Shown here piece by piece: positions 47,454 to 57,709 of a stretch of 64,000 nucleotides of DNA; within the stretch, counting starts at the first letter, position 1, and every line of letters starts with the position of its first letter. The stretch comes from Daedaleopsis sinensis. Its lineage: Eukaryota; Basidiomycota; Agaricomycetes; Polyporales; Polyporaceae. A program made the position numbers and the translations under genes. The notes beneath the pieces were generated by a model. The model was not told where the DNA came from. It saw only the letters and a list, made by a program, of their open reading frames with translations, and made no database searches. The DNA lies in NCBI GenBank assembly GCA_033807695.1, contig CM066302.1:1674001-1738000 (forward strand). The letters run 5' to 3'.

Positions 47454-48898
47454 TCATTTCATACCACTCAGCTGGGGGTCCGGCGAGCATGGTTTCGGGT
47501 GGAGGTGCGGGGCGAGCTGGAAGAGGAGGGAATACTGGAAACGAGAGGCTGCGTCAGCTAGCGCATTCTCTTTCGACGCGAGCCACTCTGACAAAAAGGA
47601 GAACTGAAGGCAGGCGGCGAGCATGAGCAGTAAATGAAGCAAAGACATGGTATGGCGCGAGCAGTTGCGGTCTGACTCAATAGCTTCAACAATGACCTGG
47701 TTGTCGATGTGGAAGACCACATGACAGCCAGACCATTGCTGTCCCCATCGGAGTGTAGCCTGAACCGCTGCATACAGCTCTTTGAACTGTATGTCACGCT
47801 TGCGGAACCGGCGTGGTACCCTGCTTGCAAACCATTGGCTGCCGAAGATGCCGCCTATGCCCTTGCGCTCTGATCCGCTTGCATCGGTGAAGACGTGGAC
47901 AGTCGGACATGATGGTGTGATGAGGTGGACGCCGTTCCACCGCGAGTGGAAAACGGACCACCACTGGATGTCGGCTCGTGCGTACTGGGGGATGTGCCGG
48001 GTGGCAAACTCGGAGGAAAAGGACGCCGAGAACTCGATGAGACGGCGTATGAAGGCACGGGCATGGGGGATGACCTGCACCGCGAATTGCAGGAAGCCGA
48101 TCAGAGCCTGCAACTCACGCAGGTGGCAGGTGCGTAGTTGTTGCCAGTGAGCTAGCAAGTCGCCAAGCCAGACCAGCTTGTCTGCCGGCATCCGAGCCTC
48201 CATCGCGTCTGTGTCGAGCTCGAGGCCAAGGAACTCGAGTGCTGTGGTTGGGCGGATCGACTTTGCCGTCTGGAACTCGAGGCCGAGCTCCTCACCGAGA
48301 GTGGTGGTCCAGTCCACAGCGTCGTTTGCAAGGGAGAGAGGTGTGCCAGGGGGAAAGATCGGGAGGTAGTCGTCTAGATAGTGGCGAAGAGATGCGGGGA
48401 TGTGGCGTTGGATGATCCAGTGGAGACCCTCTGTGAAGAGGTTGAATATATAGGGAGCGGACTTGGCGCCAAAGACAAGGACAACGCTGTAGTAAAAGTA
48501 GCCGCCCCAGGTACAGCCCAGAAGGTGCCAGTCTGCCGGACGTACAGGGACGTGTCGGAATGTGTCCTTCAGATCAAGTTTAGCGAGGAGGGAGCCTCGA
48601 CCCAGGCGGCGGATTTCGGAGACTGCCGAGTCGAATGACTCGTAGGTGATGCTGCTTTCGGAATCAGGGAAGCCGTCGTTGACGGAGGAGCCGTCGGGCC
48701 AGGAGAGGTGATTGATGACCCGCCGTTTGGCAGGGTTGCGGGGGCGTGAGACGACACCAAGCGGGGAGGTGCGGAAGGCTGGTAGCAGCGGAGCTGAGAA
48801 GTGGGTTGCCCAGCCCGAGTAGTCCCTCTGAAGCATGTCGCGGCGGCGCTTGTAGTGGAAGTCGAAGTGGTACGCGACTACCGCGGACCACTGATAGT
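47454..48898 (-). pseudogene. reverse transcriptase-RNase H of the tyrosine-recombinase retrotransposon
   Basis: An open frame of about 480 codons. Reverse transcriptase motifs are KLDLKDTFRHVPVRP (the first catalytic Asp), FGAKSAPYIFNLF and YLDDYLP (the catalytic DD, about 48364-48378). RNase H follows, with VFTDASG, a KELYA Glu and HIDNQ Asp, and DAASR at the end. The first codons of the window frame lie in the hAT; the genuine sequence starts at YQWSAVVAYHF, directly after the target duplication. All catalytic residues are present, so only the insertion and downstream lesions disable this part. Confidence 0.85.
48891..48898. repeat. 8-bp target site duplication, left copy
   Basis: CTGATAGT, identical to 53675-53682 on the other side of the hAT. 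Eight bases is the size hAT transposases make. Confidence 0.92.
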
Positions 48899-49291
48899 TA
48901 GGCAGTGGCAGGGGTAGGGGTAACCCGGGCGGGTCTAACATAATTACCCCGCCGGGTACGGGTACGGGTCACAGAATACAATTCACACGTCTACCCGTAC
49001 CCGTGCGGCTGTACCCGTACCATACTGAACGTCACAGGATGCAGACGCCCATTGGGCGTCAGTGTGGACTATAGCGGGCAATAATCAACATTTATGGGGC
49101 ATATGTGTTTGAAAAGAATTGCACATAACGCAGCACGGGCTATATAATGTATGAGTCAGCACAGATATCGTCTCGCGGCCAAGCTACCAGCGCAGTAAAA
49201 CTTCTTAAGTCCCAGTTCCCCACCACACTGACCGCCGACCGCGCCCATCACCGACCACCAGTCACCTGTCACTCCTGACACTTCTATTCAC

Positions 49292-52200
49292 ATGGCGAAG
49301 TCTGCAGCTCAAAAGCGTAAGGCCGTGGCCACACGGAAGTCTCAACAGACCAAGAAGAATGCGGGGAAGAAGCAGCTGGAGGCCTCGAAGAAGAAGAAGG
49401 CCTCTACGGCATCTGGGTCGGAGTCAGACTCCAGTACCGAGTCTAGCTCCTCGGATGACGAGGAACCGCGGCCCAAAAAGCGACGGACTACGGTGCGGAC
49501 TGAGGAGGAAGAAGACGCAGAACATGCAGCCAATGGCACAGAGGTAATCGAGATAGACCTCGGGAGCGGGGACGAGGGTACAGACGCTCCAAAGGACTCG
49601 CTGGCGGACGAGGATGAACAGCCGGCTGAGACGGCTGAGGAGGAACTAGGTGCGTGGATTCAATGTCAGCAAATATACTCAGCTGATAGCACCTGCAGCC
49701 CGGCTGCAGGCGACCTGGGACTCACCAGTGTACGCTTTTTACCAGCCTGAGGTTAAGATTGGTTGCCGTAAAGGGCGGCGCTACCATGCGTTTACGTGCG
49801 CGCGAAAGGGTTGTAAGGTGACTGGGGCTGGCAACGCGATCAAGCGCTACCTCGACACGGGCGATGCTAAGTCGACTGGGAACCTCCGCAAACACGCGCG
49901 GACGTGCTGGGGCAATGAGATCTTCGATGCAGCTGACGAGGCGCTCAATGCGGATGAGGTGCGCCGGTCGATTCTCCCAGGCCACCTGCGAGACGGGTCG
50001 ATCACTGCGCACTTCGCGCGCAAGAAGGGGAAAGCTGTGACGTACTCTCATCGTCAGCATACAAAATCTGAGACGCGGTGAGTACGCTGCACAATCCCGC
50101 AAGTGAAAATACTTACTCTGTGATTGTGGTAGGCTCAAGCTTGTCGAGTGGTGTGCAGAGGACCTTCGGCCGTTCTCGGCAGTCGCTGACAGAGCCCTGC
50201 TCTCGCTTTTGAAGACGGGACGGCCGGGCTATTACGTTCCCTCGCCGTCGACGGTCTCGCGTGACCTCAAAGTGGTCTTCAAGCGGGTGCGCAGTCGCAT
50301 CGCGAAGATGTTGCGCGAGTACGAAGGCAAACTCAGCTTCGCTACGGACGCGTGGACGTCCCCGAACCACCGCGCTCTTGTGGCGGTCACGGTGCATCTG
50401 GAGCATCATGGTCAGCCATTGACCATGCTCCTGGACATCGTGGAAGTGAGCACGGTACGTACTTTGACTCTGGATGGTCTGACCCTGTTCTCACAAGCTT
50501 GTAGTCCCACTCCGGTGCTAACTTGGCTGCTGCTTTCGCGGATATCCTGCATGAATTTGGAATTGAACACAAGGTGAGCACAGGGCGACAACGACCAGCC
50601 AGAAGTACTTACCGCGACGTTTAGATCTTGAGCGTGACATGTGACAATGCATCGAACAATGATACGATGGTCAAGGACCTCTCGGAGCGACTGGACAACT
50701 TCGAGGGCTCGTTCAGCCACACGCGGTGTTTCCTCCACATCCTCAACCTTGTCGCCAAAGCCGCTTTGAAACAGTTCGATGTGAAGAGCGGTGGGGACCC
50801 GGGAGAGGCTGCTGACGAGGACGTGCGCCGGTTGGCCGAGCTGGCGCGGGAGCTCGAGGGAGAAGAGAGTGTGACTGAGGAAGCACGTCGTCTCGAAGAG
50901 GGCGACGAGTACGAGGTAGATTGTGAGGATGATTCCGTATGGACAGATGAGCTTCAGTCCGTGGATGCAGAGGATCGGGTGGTGTTCGAGCAGGACGTAC
51001 TGCCAGTGAAGATGGCGTTGGTCAAGGTCAGTCCGAAATTCCGTATCTGCCTGTCTGATTCGAACATTAGTACTCACCGGCACCCTGTGATAGATCCGGA
51101 AGATAGCTTTCAAAATCGTCAACTCTACTACAAAGCTGCTCCCCGCCTGGCGTGCCACCTTGAAAGAGCTGAAGCTCGAGGACCGACTGCTGCCGCGTGA
51201 CGTCCGGACCCGCTGGAACTCGACGTTTGATATGGCGGTGGTGGCGGTGAAGTACCGGCCGGCGATCGACAAGCTTTGTGCGCAACGAGATGGTGGTCTA
51301 AGAGCGTATGAACTCACAGCGCGGGAGTGGACTATACTGGAGCAGATGCGCGACGTGTTGAAGGTGAGTCTTTTAGAGTTAGAACTCTGTTTCAGCCACT
51401 TCTCGCATGTACCGCCCGTGCGCCCACAAACCTCAATACGAATGTTTGCACCTTATTTTGACCGGTCTTTCACCTGCATACCGCTCTGTGCTGATCACTG
51501 TCTCTCCCATGCGTATCCGATACCCTCCTGCTCTCGTTCACGACGACTTCAACACGCTCGCGCCTTCTGGGCCTCCGGAACACTCAGATATTCAAGGACG
51601 CGACTCTGTTCTTCTCGAGGAAGACCCCCAACGTCGCCAAGGTCCTGCACGCTATGGATCATATCGATACCATGCTCACCAATCAGGTCCGCAACGAGTC
51701 ATTCGACAACGCAATCCGCTTCGCTCTTCGCCTTGCGAAGAAGGTCCTTAACCGGTACTACAACCTCTCGGACTTATCGGCAGTGTACCGACTCGCTCTC
51801 TGTCAGTGGTCCGTCATCAGAGTGTATGGACATGGTACTAATCGACCCGCATCTACAGTGCTTCACCCATCTTACAAGACTGAGTACTTCAGACAGGCCG
51901 GGTGGCCTTCGGCTTGGGGCACGGCCGCCGAAGAAATGTTATACGAGGAGTTTGCACGCACATACAAGACTCCGGACGCGGACGACGGAGAACCGGAAGG
52001 AGGTGCGACTGCGATGGCTGGCAGTATGGGCAAGGACGGGGACCTGGTGCGTCTCATATTCTGCATGTATTGCATATGCACACTCACTCGGGACTGTACA
52101 CAGGCCATGAACGACTTCGACCATCTGCCAACGCCGTCGTCGAAGACGCAGCAAGTCTTAGCTGAGGATGAGCTCGCTCGTTACCTCGCCGCCCCGACTG

Positions 52201-52603
52201 AGGAGACAACAGAGCCACTCCAGTGGTGGACTGAACGAGCTGCTCTCTACCCCTGCCTGTCACGTATGGCCCGGGACTATCTTTCCATCCCGGGTGCGTC
52301 ACATCCCCCCGTTCGATTCTCCCTGTACTAATGCAGCTCTACACTACGTCTATAGGCACCTCGGTAGATGTTGAACGAGTCTTCAGCCGAGGGCGCCGGG
52401 CGGTAACGTACCTTCGCAGCCGACTCAGTGCCCAGACGACCCGGGCCCTTCTTTGTGTCGGTGCATGGTCGCGGCTGAACCTTCTACTGCCGTCCGACGC
52501 GAAGGCCCTTGGTAACCTTCCGGTGATAGAGAACGATGATTCAGATTACGAGATGGAAGAAGGGTGGGATCGCATTGAACAGACTCTTATGGCAGCGACG
52601 TAG
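49292..52603 (+). CDS. hAT transposase, ten exons, apparently intact
   Basis: The ATG at 49292 opens a Lys/Ser/Glu-rich exon to 49649. Exon 2 (from 49699) has a BED-like zinc finger (FTCARKGCKV then STGNLRKHARTCWG). The DDE-type core has FATDAWTSPN (first Asp), TCDNASNND (second Asp) and TRCFLHILNL (C-x2-H). VRTRWNSTF follows in exon 6, and the C-terminal hATC dimerisation part has YPCLSRMARDYLSIPGTSVDVERVFS (with the catalytic Glu) and LRSRLSAQTTRALLCVG. Nine introns, most about 45-75 bp and one of about 225 bp near 51370-51590, have GT/AG ends and keep frame at every junction checked. The product is about 850 residues. No stop or frameshift was found, so it may be active. It cuts the element out and inserts it with 8-bp duplications. 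Confidence 0.9.
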
Positions 52604-52789
52604 TACTCTTTACGCCGCAGTACTAGTACTCATCTTTACATATGCACTACAAACCGATGGGCCTAGTAGTATGCGTGTTCGACCGTGATTAAGATGATAA
52701 TCTATGGCGGCACGTGATTATGGTCAGTACGTCGCAAATACATGAGGAGCAGGTCACTCAGTTGTACTCTCAACCTTTGAGCTACCACC

Positions 52790-53402
52790 ATGCTAGTTAC
52801 TCAGCGGCCGTCCCCGCTCACGCTACCCCTCGAGTCCTCCTTGCAGCAGCCCATCTCCATCTCATACGATGACATACCTCTTCGTATCAGCTTGCTCCAG
52901 GACGTCTGGCAGGGGGGATTAGGTCGAAAATCGATGCTGGTATCCACAATTATGCTGGCTCAAGACCGTCCTGATGCTCCGGTGAGTGCTAGACTTGTAT
53001 AACTGACCACTAAGCTGTCAATCTCATCGCTTGACTCTCGGATGTGCAGGAGCAAAGCACCTGCACACTTTGGGCCCCCTCGACAGCAAGCTTCCTTCGA
53101 TGGCTAAAACTACTCAACCTCAGGCAGTCCCCTTTTGCTGCTGAATCACTGAGTGCTCGCGAACGCGAGCTTCTGCTGCTATTTGCTCAGAACTGGCAAG
53201 TGTCGTCTGGTGCGACCCCGGAGAGCGACGTGGAGATTATGGCTTTGGTTCAGATGGTCAAAGCTCGCAGTCCGGTGAGTTCTTACATTACTGCCATACT
53301 CCACGCTCCGATGGCCGCAAGTTCCGACCATATGCACACCCCCAGGCCATTTTCATTCTGCAGAATCAAGAGCTTCGCACAGAGGGAGGGGTCAAAACTT
53401 AA
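52790..53402 (+). CDS. second gene inside the hAT, 151-residue unknown protein
   Basis: ATG at 52790; exons 52790-52981, 53050-53274 and 53364-53402. Introns have GTGAGT donors and GTGCAG/CTGCAG acceptors, and the frame is kept to TAA at 53400-53402. The protein is largely helical, with SYDDIPLRISLLQDVW near residue 25-40 and a Leu-rich ARERELLLLFAQNW segment near residue 100-113. It has no transmembrane segment or metal motif. It is not homologous to anything I know. It lies between the transposase and the right inverted repeat in the same orientation, so it moves with the element. It may be a captured host gene or an accessory transposition protein; it could also be a chance frame, but two well-formed introns argue against that. 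Confidence 0.6.
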
Positions 53403-53674
53403 CTATGCAGATTAGTCGCTGCACGATGGATCTCAGATGTTGCCATGTGTACTGCAGCTAATCTACTGTAATAATGATGGAAAATGTGTCTATTGAAGCT
53501 CATTACTGTGGTGAATGAGTACCCTGGGGTGAGACCCCCAAAGGGTATGTACCCTGCATTGACCCGTACCCCCACTTCTAGTACCCGTACCCTGGGGTAG
53601 AAGTTCACGGGTAATTTGGGGTACGGGTACGGGTACATGCCAGGATACCCCAGGGTTACCCGTGCTATTGCCTA

Positions 53675-53682
53675 CTGATAGT
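53675..53682. repeat. 8-bp target site duplication, right copy
   Basis: CTGATAGT, exact match of 48891-48898. Confidence 0.92.
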
Positions 53683-54364
53683 CCTGACTGAATTGCACCA
53701 GTCGCGCAAGGTACACCGTCGTGCTTGCTGTGAGCTGATAGAGGGCGGTTGTGTCGCCGCTCGTGGACACGAAGCCCACGAGCACGTTGAAGAATGTGCT
53801 CAACGGGACATAAAGAGAATGAAAGGAGGGATAGTCTCGGGGTGCTTGATCGCGCACCGAGACTACCCCACTGCTCAGCTCCAAGACCTGCCGAGATGCG
53901 CGGTCTTTGTGCCGTGTATCGAATTTATACAGGTCGCCTGGCTTAAACTCATGCCGTGCGATATCGAGGAGGATTGCTCCGTCGACAGTGGGGAAGAGGT
54001 CGAGGAGGGACGCACCAGATGGGGGAGCGATAGGTGGCGCAAATGTGAACGCGGGGAAAGTGGCTGCCGTGACGGGCGCTGCAGCGGCCGCGGGTGCAGG
54101 CTGTGCGGCTCCATTCTGGAAGACCGCCGCAAACGACTGGAGGAAGACCTAGACTTGATCCAGCGTGAAGCTGACTTAGCCCGCCACTGCCGCTAGAGCT
54201 TGAGTAGCAGCCGTGGTAGCTGAGGACACTCCGGGCGCGGTCACGGTGACTCTGGTGGCCTGACTCAGAGTGGCGTTCTGAGTGGCGGGAGCGGCTGTGT
54301 TGGACGCTGCAGCCGCCGTGCTCGAGCTGGACGCTCTGGCGGAGGGGTTCGTGGGATCGGACAT
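53683..54364 (-). pseudogene. gag-like part of the tyrosine-recombinase retrotransposon
   Basis: The ATG at 54364 opens an Ala/Ser/Thr-rich start (MSDPTNPSARASSSSTAAAA) that stops at 54176. The frame from about 54150 continues with an Ala/Pro-rich part, then SLLDLFPTVDGAILLDIARHEFKPGDLYKFDTR, and ends at LVQFSQDYQ where the hAT is inserted. The HEFKP-x-DLYK box is, as I recall, typical of the first protein of basidiomycete DIRS-like elements. The change of frame near 54176 is an intron or an indel. Confidence 0.65.
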
Positions 54365-56430
54365 GTCGTAAATTGGTGAAGAAGCTTTGGTAGCTTTAAA
54401 AAGCGGCTGTCGGGGCCACGGGGCGGTTGTTTACGTTGGCGTGGAGCCGTGACCTGAGAGAAAAACGAGAGTACTCGAAGTCGCGGACTTTAAAAAACTG
54501 GAAAGAATTCTGACCATAATTAGTGGAGATACACTGACCCCTCCTCCTCCTTATGGGGCAGGGAAAGTATATCTCCCCAACCACTGGATGAAATTCTATG
54601 ATCATGGGCTTGTTGGAGAGTGCTCTTGTACTGTATTCTAGGAAGATATAACACTCATATGTCCACCTAGAACTAAGTAGGCTATACCCCATTGAAAACC
54701 TGCATTTATGCCTATCAGGTTGCAATTTATAGCATGCATGTAGCTAGAGTATACCCCCTCTATAGTGCACTTGAATGGCCCTTACAATACCTTTCCAATG
54801 CACCTACAACCATCCAAATCCATCCAGAATTGAGGGAGCAATAGTAGAACCAATCCCCCCACCTATAGTAGCCCCCCCTGCAAATTACCTAATCAGGTGC
54901 AGGAGGTGTGGGAATGCTGGAACGAAAATAAGCGCCCAAAGGTGCGCCCAGGACAGGCCTAATAGTGCTATTATCTATAGAGATAAGCCTTTGATGTGCT
55001 TAATTTGCCAGATATCAAGCCTTTTGCACCCTTTTGCCTAATTGGGTTTGCCAAGCTGATGGTGCCCAGGACCTCCCCAGGGCTTCGTAATACATCATAT
55101 GCCCTGCCTGTTCCTATTGCAATAAGGCTTAGACAAAGTACCTGTTTGTAATACATCAGAACTACAACAGCTAGTGCCTGGCGCTCGTATGCGACGATGG
55201 CGACTGTATCGATAAGATGTGTGCAAGGGTGAGAAGAAGCTGTCAACTTACATCGATTATAACGACCAAGTTCAACCACGGCTAGTTGGACGTCCTGCCA
55301 GGCAGTGTCTTCTACCATGTTATCAGCATTGCAGGCTGGATGTGCGGTTTTACCGATACACATGCGGGCGATTGCTAAGAAGTGTACGAGGCTTATGGAT
55401 TGAAACGAGACCCATGAGTTACGCCGCTACAATCACTGTACCATACACATACCAGGTGTCCATAGTTACGATGATTGGTCTTGAGATGGTAGAAGGATCA
55501 AGGGATCAAGGAGCCGGTCGCAAGTTTGAATGGTCTGCTATAATGACATGTTGTGCGCGTCGGGCCAGAGCATACATGCTCGTCTCAAATGGAGTCACAG
55601 AGGGCCACATGCGACGTGCTCGTCAGGTGCCATAGCTATCAGCTTCGAATTCGAGAGTGTTGGGGCACACCGCCAGCCCGCGAACGTACAGCGATGTAAG
55701 GTAGCCTAATGCAATGTGGTGTCAGGCACCGTGTGCATGTGGCAGAGGCAGCGTAGAATACGGAGGACAGGCTCTATATGGCCATACATCGAAGTCGCGA
55801 CAGAACAGGAAAGGGCGGGATAGCGCTGGAAGCAACAGTTGACACTGCGCGTTCCCACAGTTCGATTTTGAACCGCTGCTCCTCCCTCCGAAACTCCACC
55901 CAAATCCTCCCTTCAAGCTTCTCTACATATCCTGTCAAACCGTACGTCTCCTGTCAACCTGTCCTACTCCTATCAACACGTTTACTGATGTCATTTTGTG
56001 GGACTGCTGGCTGTCCCATCGTCACTTGGCAACTGTACAATGTGAGGTTAGAGGCTGTAGCAGCTGACTGGCAACCCTCTGATGACTAGCTGGTGGCATC
56101 TAGTTCTTACGTCTGGTGGTCTATTAGCACGTACAATCCTGGGTGTATGTTACAGACTGGTGAGTGTACAGGTATGACTGGAAGCTGTTTGCTGGCACAT
56201 ACTGCCGAGCATCTATATTTCTTATGACAATATGCATTTATTGGGCTAGTTCTCCTGACTAAATGACTGGGGATATTTCTTTGCAAACCGTGTGCGCCCT
56301 GTAAGCCCTTGCCTCAATCCACCTCTATAACTTGGCACCAACAGCAATCTCTTGGTATCTTACTGTGTTGTTACAGGTAAGTCATGATGAGTTATCAAAC
56401 ATTGTATTGATAATCAGCTAGCAAAGGCTG
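54365..56430. other. non-coding or decayed region
   Basis: The first part (54365-54500) is the probable leader of the retrotransposon. The rest shows only short frames. About 54840-55010 contains TTATCTATAGAGATAA, a palindrome-like motif resembling that at 3259-3276, in similar GCxCCxxxxGTGC surroundings, and may be another copy of the same small repeat. No gene recognised. Confidence 0.35.
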
Positions 56431-56590
56431 ATGCAGGAGCCACCAATTGAGCCACCAATTGAGTTGCCAAATCATCTGCCATATGAGCCACTTGCAGTGT
56501 CACCTCAGGGGCCACCATGTGAGCCACCGGCAGAGTCACCTGAGGGGCAGCCTTCTGAGCCACCGTTGGGAAGCTTCCAGACACCGGCTT
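56431..56590 (+). repeat. degenerate Glu-Pro-Pro coding repeat
   Basis: Repeated GAGCCACC units encode EPPIEPPIELP and related EPP/ESP peptides in one frame. The frame leads into the 34-bp minisatellite and is probably not a functional gene. Confidence 0.5.
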
Positions 56591-56723
56591 TGCAGTTAGA
56601 GGTGTATTGTGTACCTCGTCTCACAGATGTGAGTCCTGGCTGGCAGCTCTTTTCAGGAAAATTAGGTGCATTCTTGATCAGGATGTCCTTGGACATCTTT
56701 TTGGTGCAGGAGTGTACACATCT

Positions 56724-57116
56724 GCAGACAGGTGCTCCCCAGCAAGTCCGCACGTCTGCGGACAGGTACTCCCTCATGAGTCTGTGTGTCCGCAGACAGG
56801 TGCTCCCCCGCCGGTGTGCACATCCGCAGATGGGTTCTCCCCAGCAAATGTACATGTCCGCAGACAGGTGCTGATCCTGCTCGAGCTTGCACATCCACAG
56901 ACGGGTGCTCCCTCGCAAGTCTGTGCGTCCGCGGATGGGTGCTCCCCCACCAGTGTGTATGTCTGCGGACAGATGCTGACCCTGCTCGAGCTTGCGCATC
57001 CATGGACGATTGCTGATGCTGCTCAAGCATGTGCGTCTGCAGACGGATGCTCCCTTGCATGTCCGTGGACGGATGCTCACCGGCAAGTATACATGTCCGC
57101 GGATGGGTGTTGACCG
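56724..57116. repeat. 34-bp minisatellite, about 12 units
   Basis: The unit starts GC(A/G)GA(C/T)(A/G)GGTGCTCCC and ends (C/T)GT(C/G)C; most copies are 34 bp and three are 37 bp with GATCCTGCTCGAGCTTG-like interiors. Since 34 is not a multiple of three, the repeat is read in all three frames in turn, which explains several overlapping Cys/Ser-rich frames on both strands. The 34/37 alternation suggests a higher-order pattern. Confidence 0.8.
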
Positions 57117-57630
57117 TCGAGTTATGATTGATGAGTTTATAAATCAATTGTTCTTTATGTTGATGATTTGGCCTAAGCACCGTAACAGACATTGACCCCC
57201 ATGGGAATATATTTTGAACTTAGCTTACTATTTTGTAATGATAATGTAATCCATGGTAAGAACCTTTCTTACCTTCCAGACCCTAGCCTAGGGTTATGGT
57301 GCACAGCTTTAGGGTTGGATAGACGCTCACTTACATTGACCCTACTCTACTCATAACAGAGTCTATACACCTGTTAATAGTGTATTTGCCTTACAAAGCG
57401 TAGTTTATAGATTTCATTGTATGCTCATCTTAGTTGAAGATTCAATCAGTGTATTTATATCATAATATAGTGCAAGTATGTGGATGGATTGCATATCGAC
57501 ACTATGGATGACAGCAGTTATTATCAATTTCACATTAGTATGGCATGGCTTAAATGAGTATATTTGTGCAGATTAAACTGCTGTACAAGCACTCAAAGCC
57601 TGCATACTTGCAAACAATGTTTATGTACCG
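57117..57630. other. AT-rich spacer
   Basis: No gene. It holds a short palindrome (ACCCTAG-C-CTAGGGT, 57280-57294) similar to the one at 37231-37247. Confidence 0.4.
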
Positions 57631-57709
57631 TGAAATGTCTGTCTATATGCTGTAGCAGCCCTACCATTTCATGGTAGCCATATAGAGCATATAAAGTAGA
57701 CACATTTCA
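57631..57709. repeat. nested hairpin at the truncated end of Helitron copy 2
   Basis: The outer arms TGAAATGTCTGTC...ATGCT (57631-57651) and their near-complement (57686-57709) pair with small gaps. The loop contains a second perfect hairpin, CTACCAT-TTC-ATGGTAG (57661-57677). Homology with Helitron copy 1 stops at the right foot of this structure. Confidence 0.65.

Larger units (their letters stand above)
48899..53674 (+). mobile_element. complete hAT transposon, 4,776 bp
   Basis: Bounded by imperfect inverted repeats. The left end (48899-48926) begins TAGGCAGTGGCAGGGG; the right end (53653-53674) begins TAGGCAATAGCACGGG when read inward. Both then reach GGGTAACCC. Subterminal arrays of GGGTACGGGTAC-like repeats lie at about 48950-49025 and 53520-53640 and are probably transposase binding sites. 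An exact 8-bp duplication flanks the element. It sits inside the retrotransposon's protein-coding sequence. It carries a transposase gene and a second small gene, both on the plus strand. Confidence 0.92.
46500..54364 (-). mobile_element. DIRS/Ngaro-type tyrosine-recombinase retrotransposon, split by a hAT
   Basis: In minus-strand order: a gag-like region (54364-53683), the interrupting hAT (48899-53674), reverse transcriptase plus RNase H (48890-47454) and a tyrosine recombinase (about 47450-46550). Elements with this order integrate through the recombinase rather than a DDE integrase. No methyltransferase domain was seen between RNase H and the recombinase, which favours Ngaro over DIRS1, but that is only suggestive. 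Terminal repeats were not located, so the outer limits are approximate. Stops and frameshifts show that it is dead. Confidence 0.82.

Noticed and set aside
47454..48941. reverse transcriptase frame starting with the apparent Met at 48941
   Set aside because: The first 14 or so codons lie inside the hAT terminal repeat; the real protein continues into the gag side at 53683.
56724..57116. CRISPR-like array
   Set aside because: Units are contiguous 34-37 bp tandem repeats with no unique spacers, in a eukaryotic context; it is a minisatellite.
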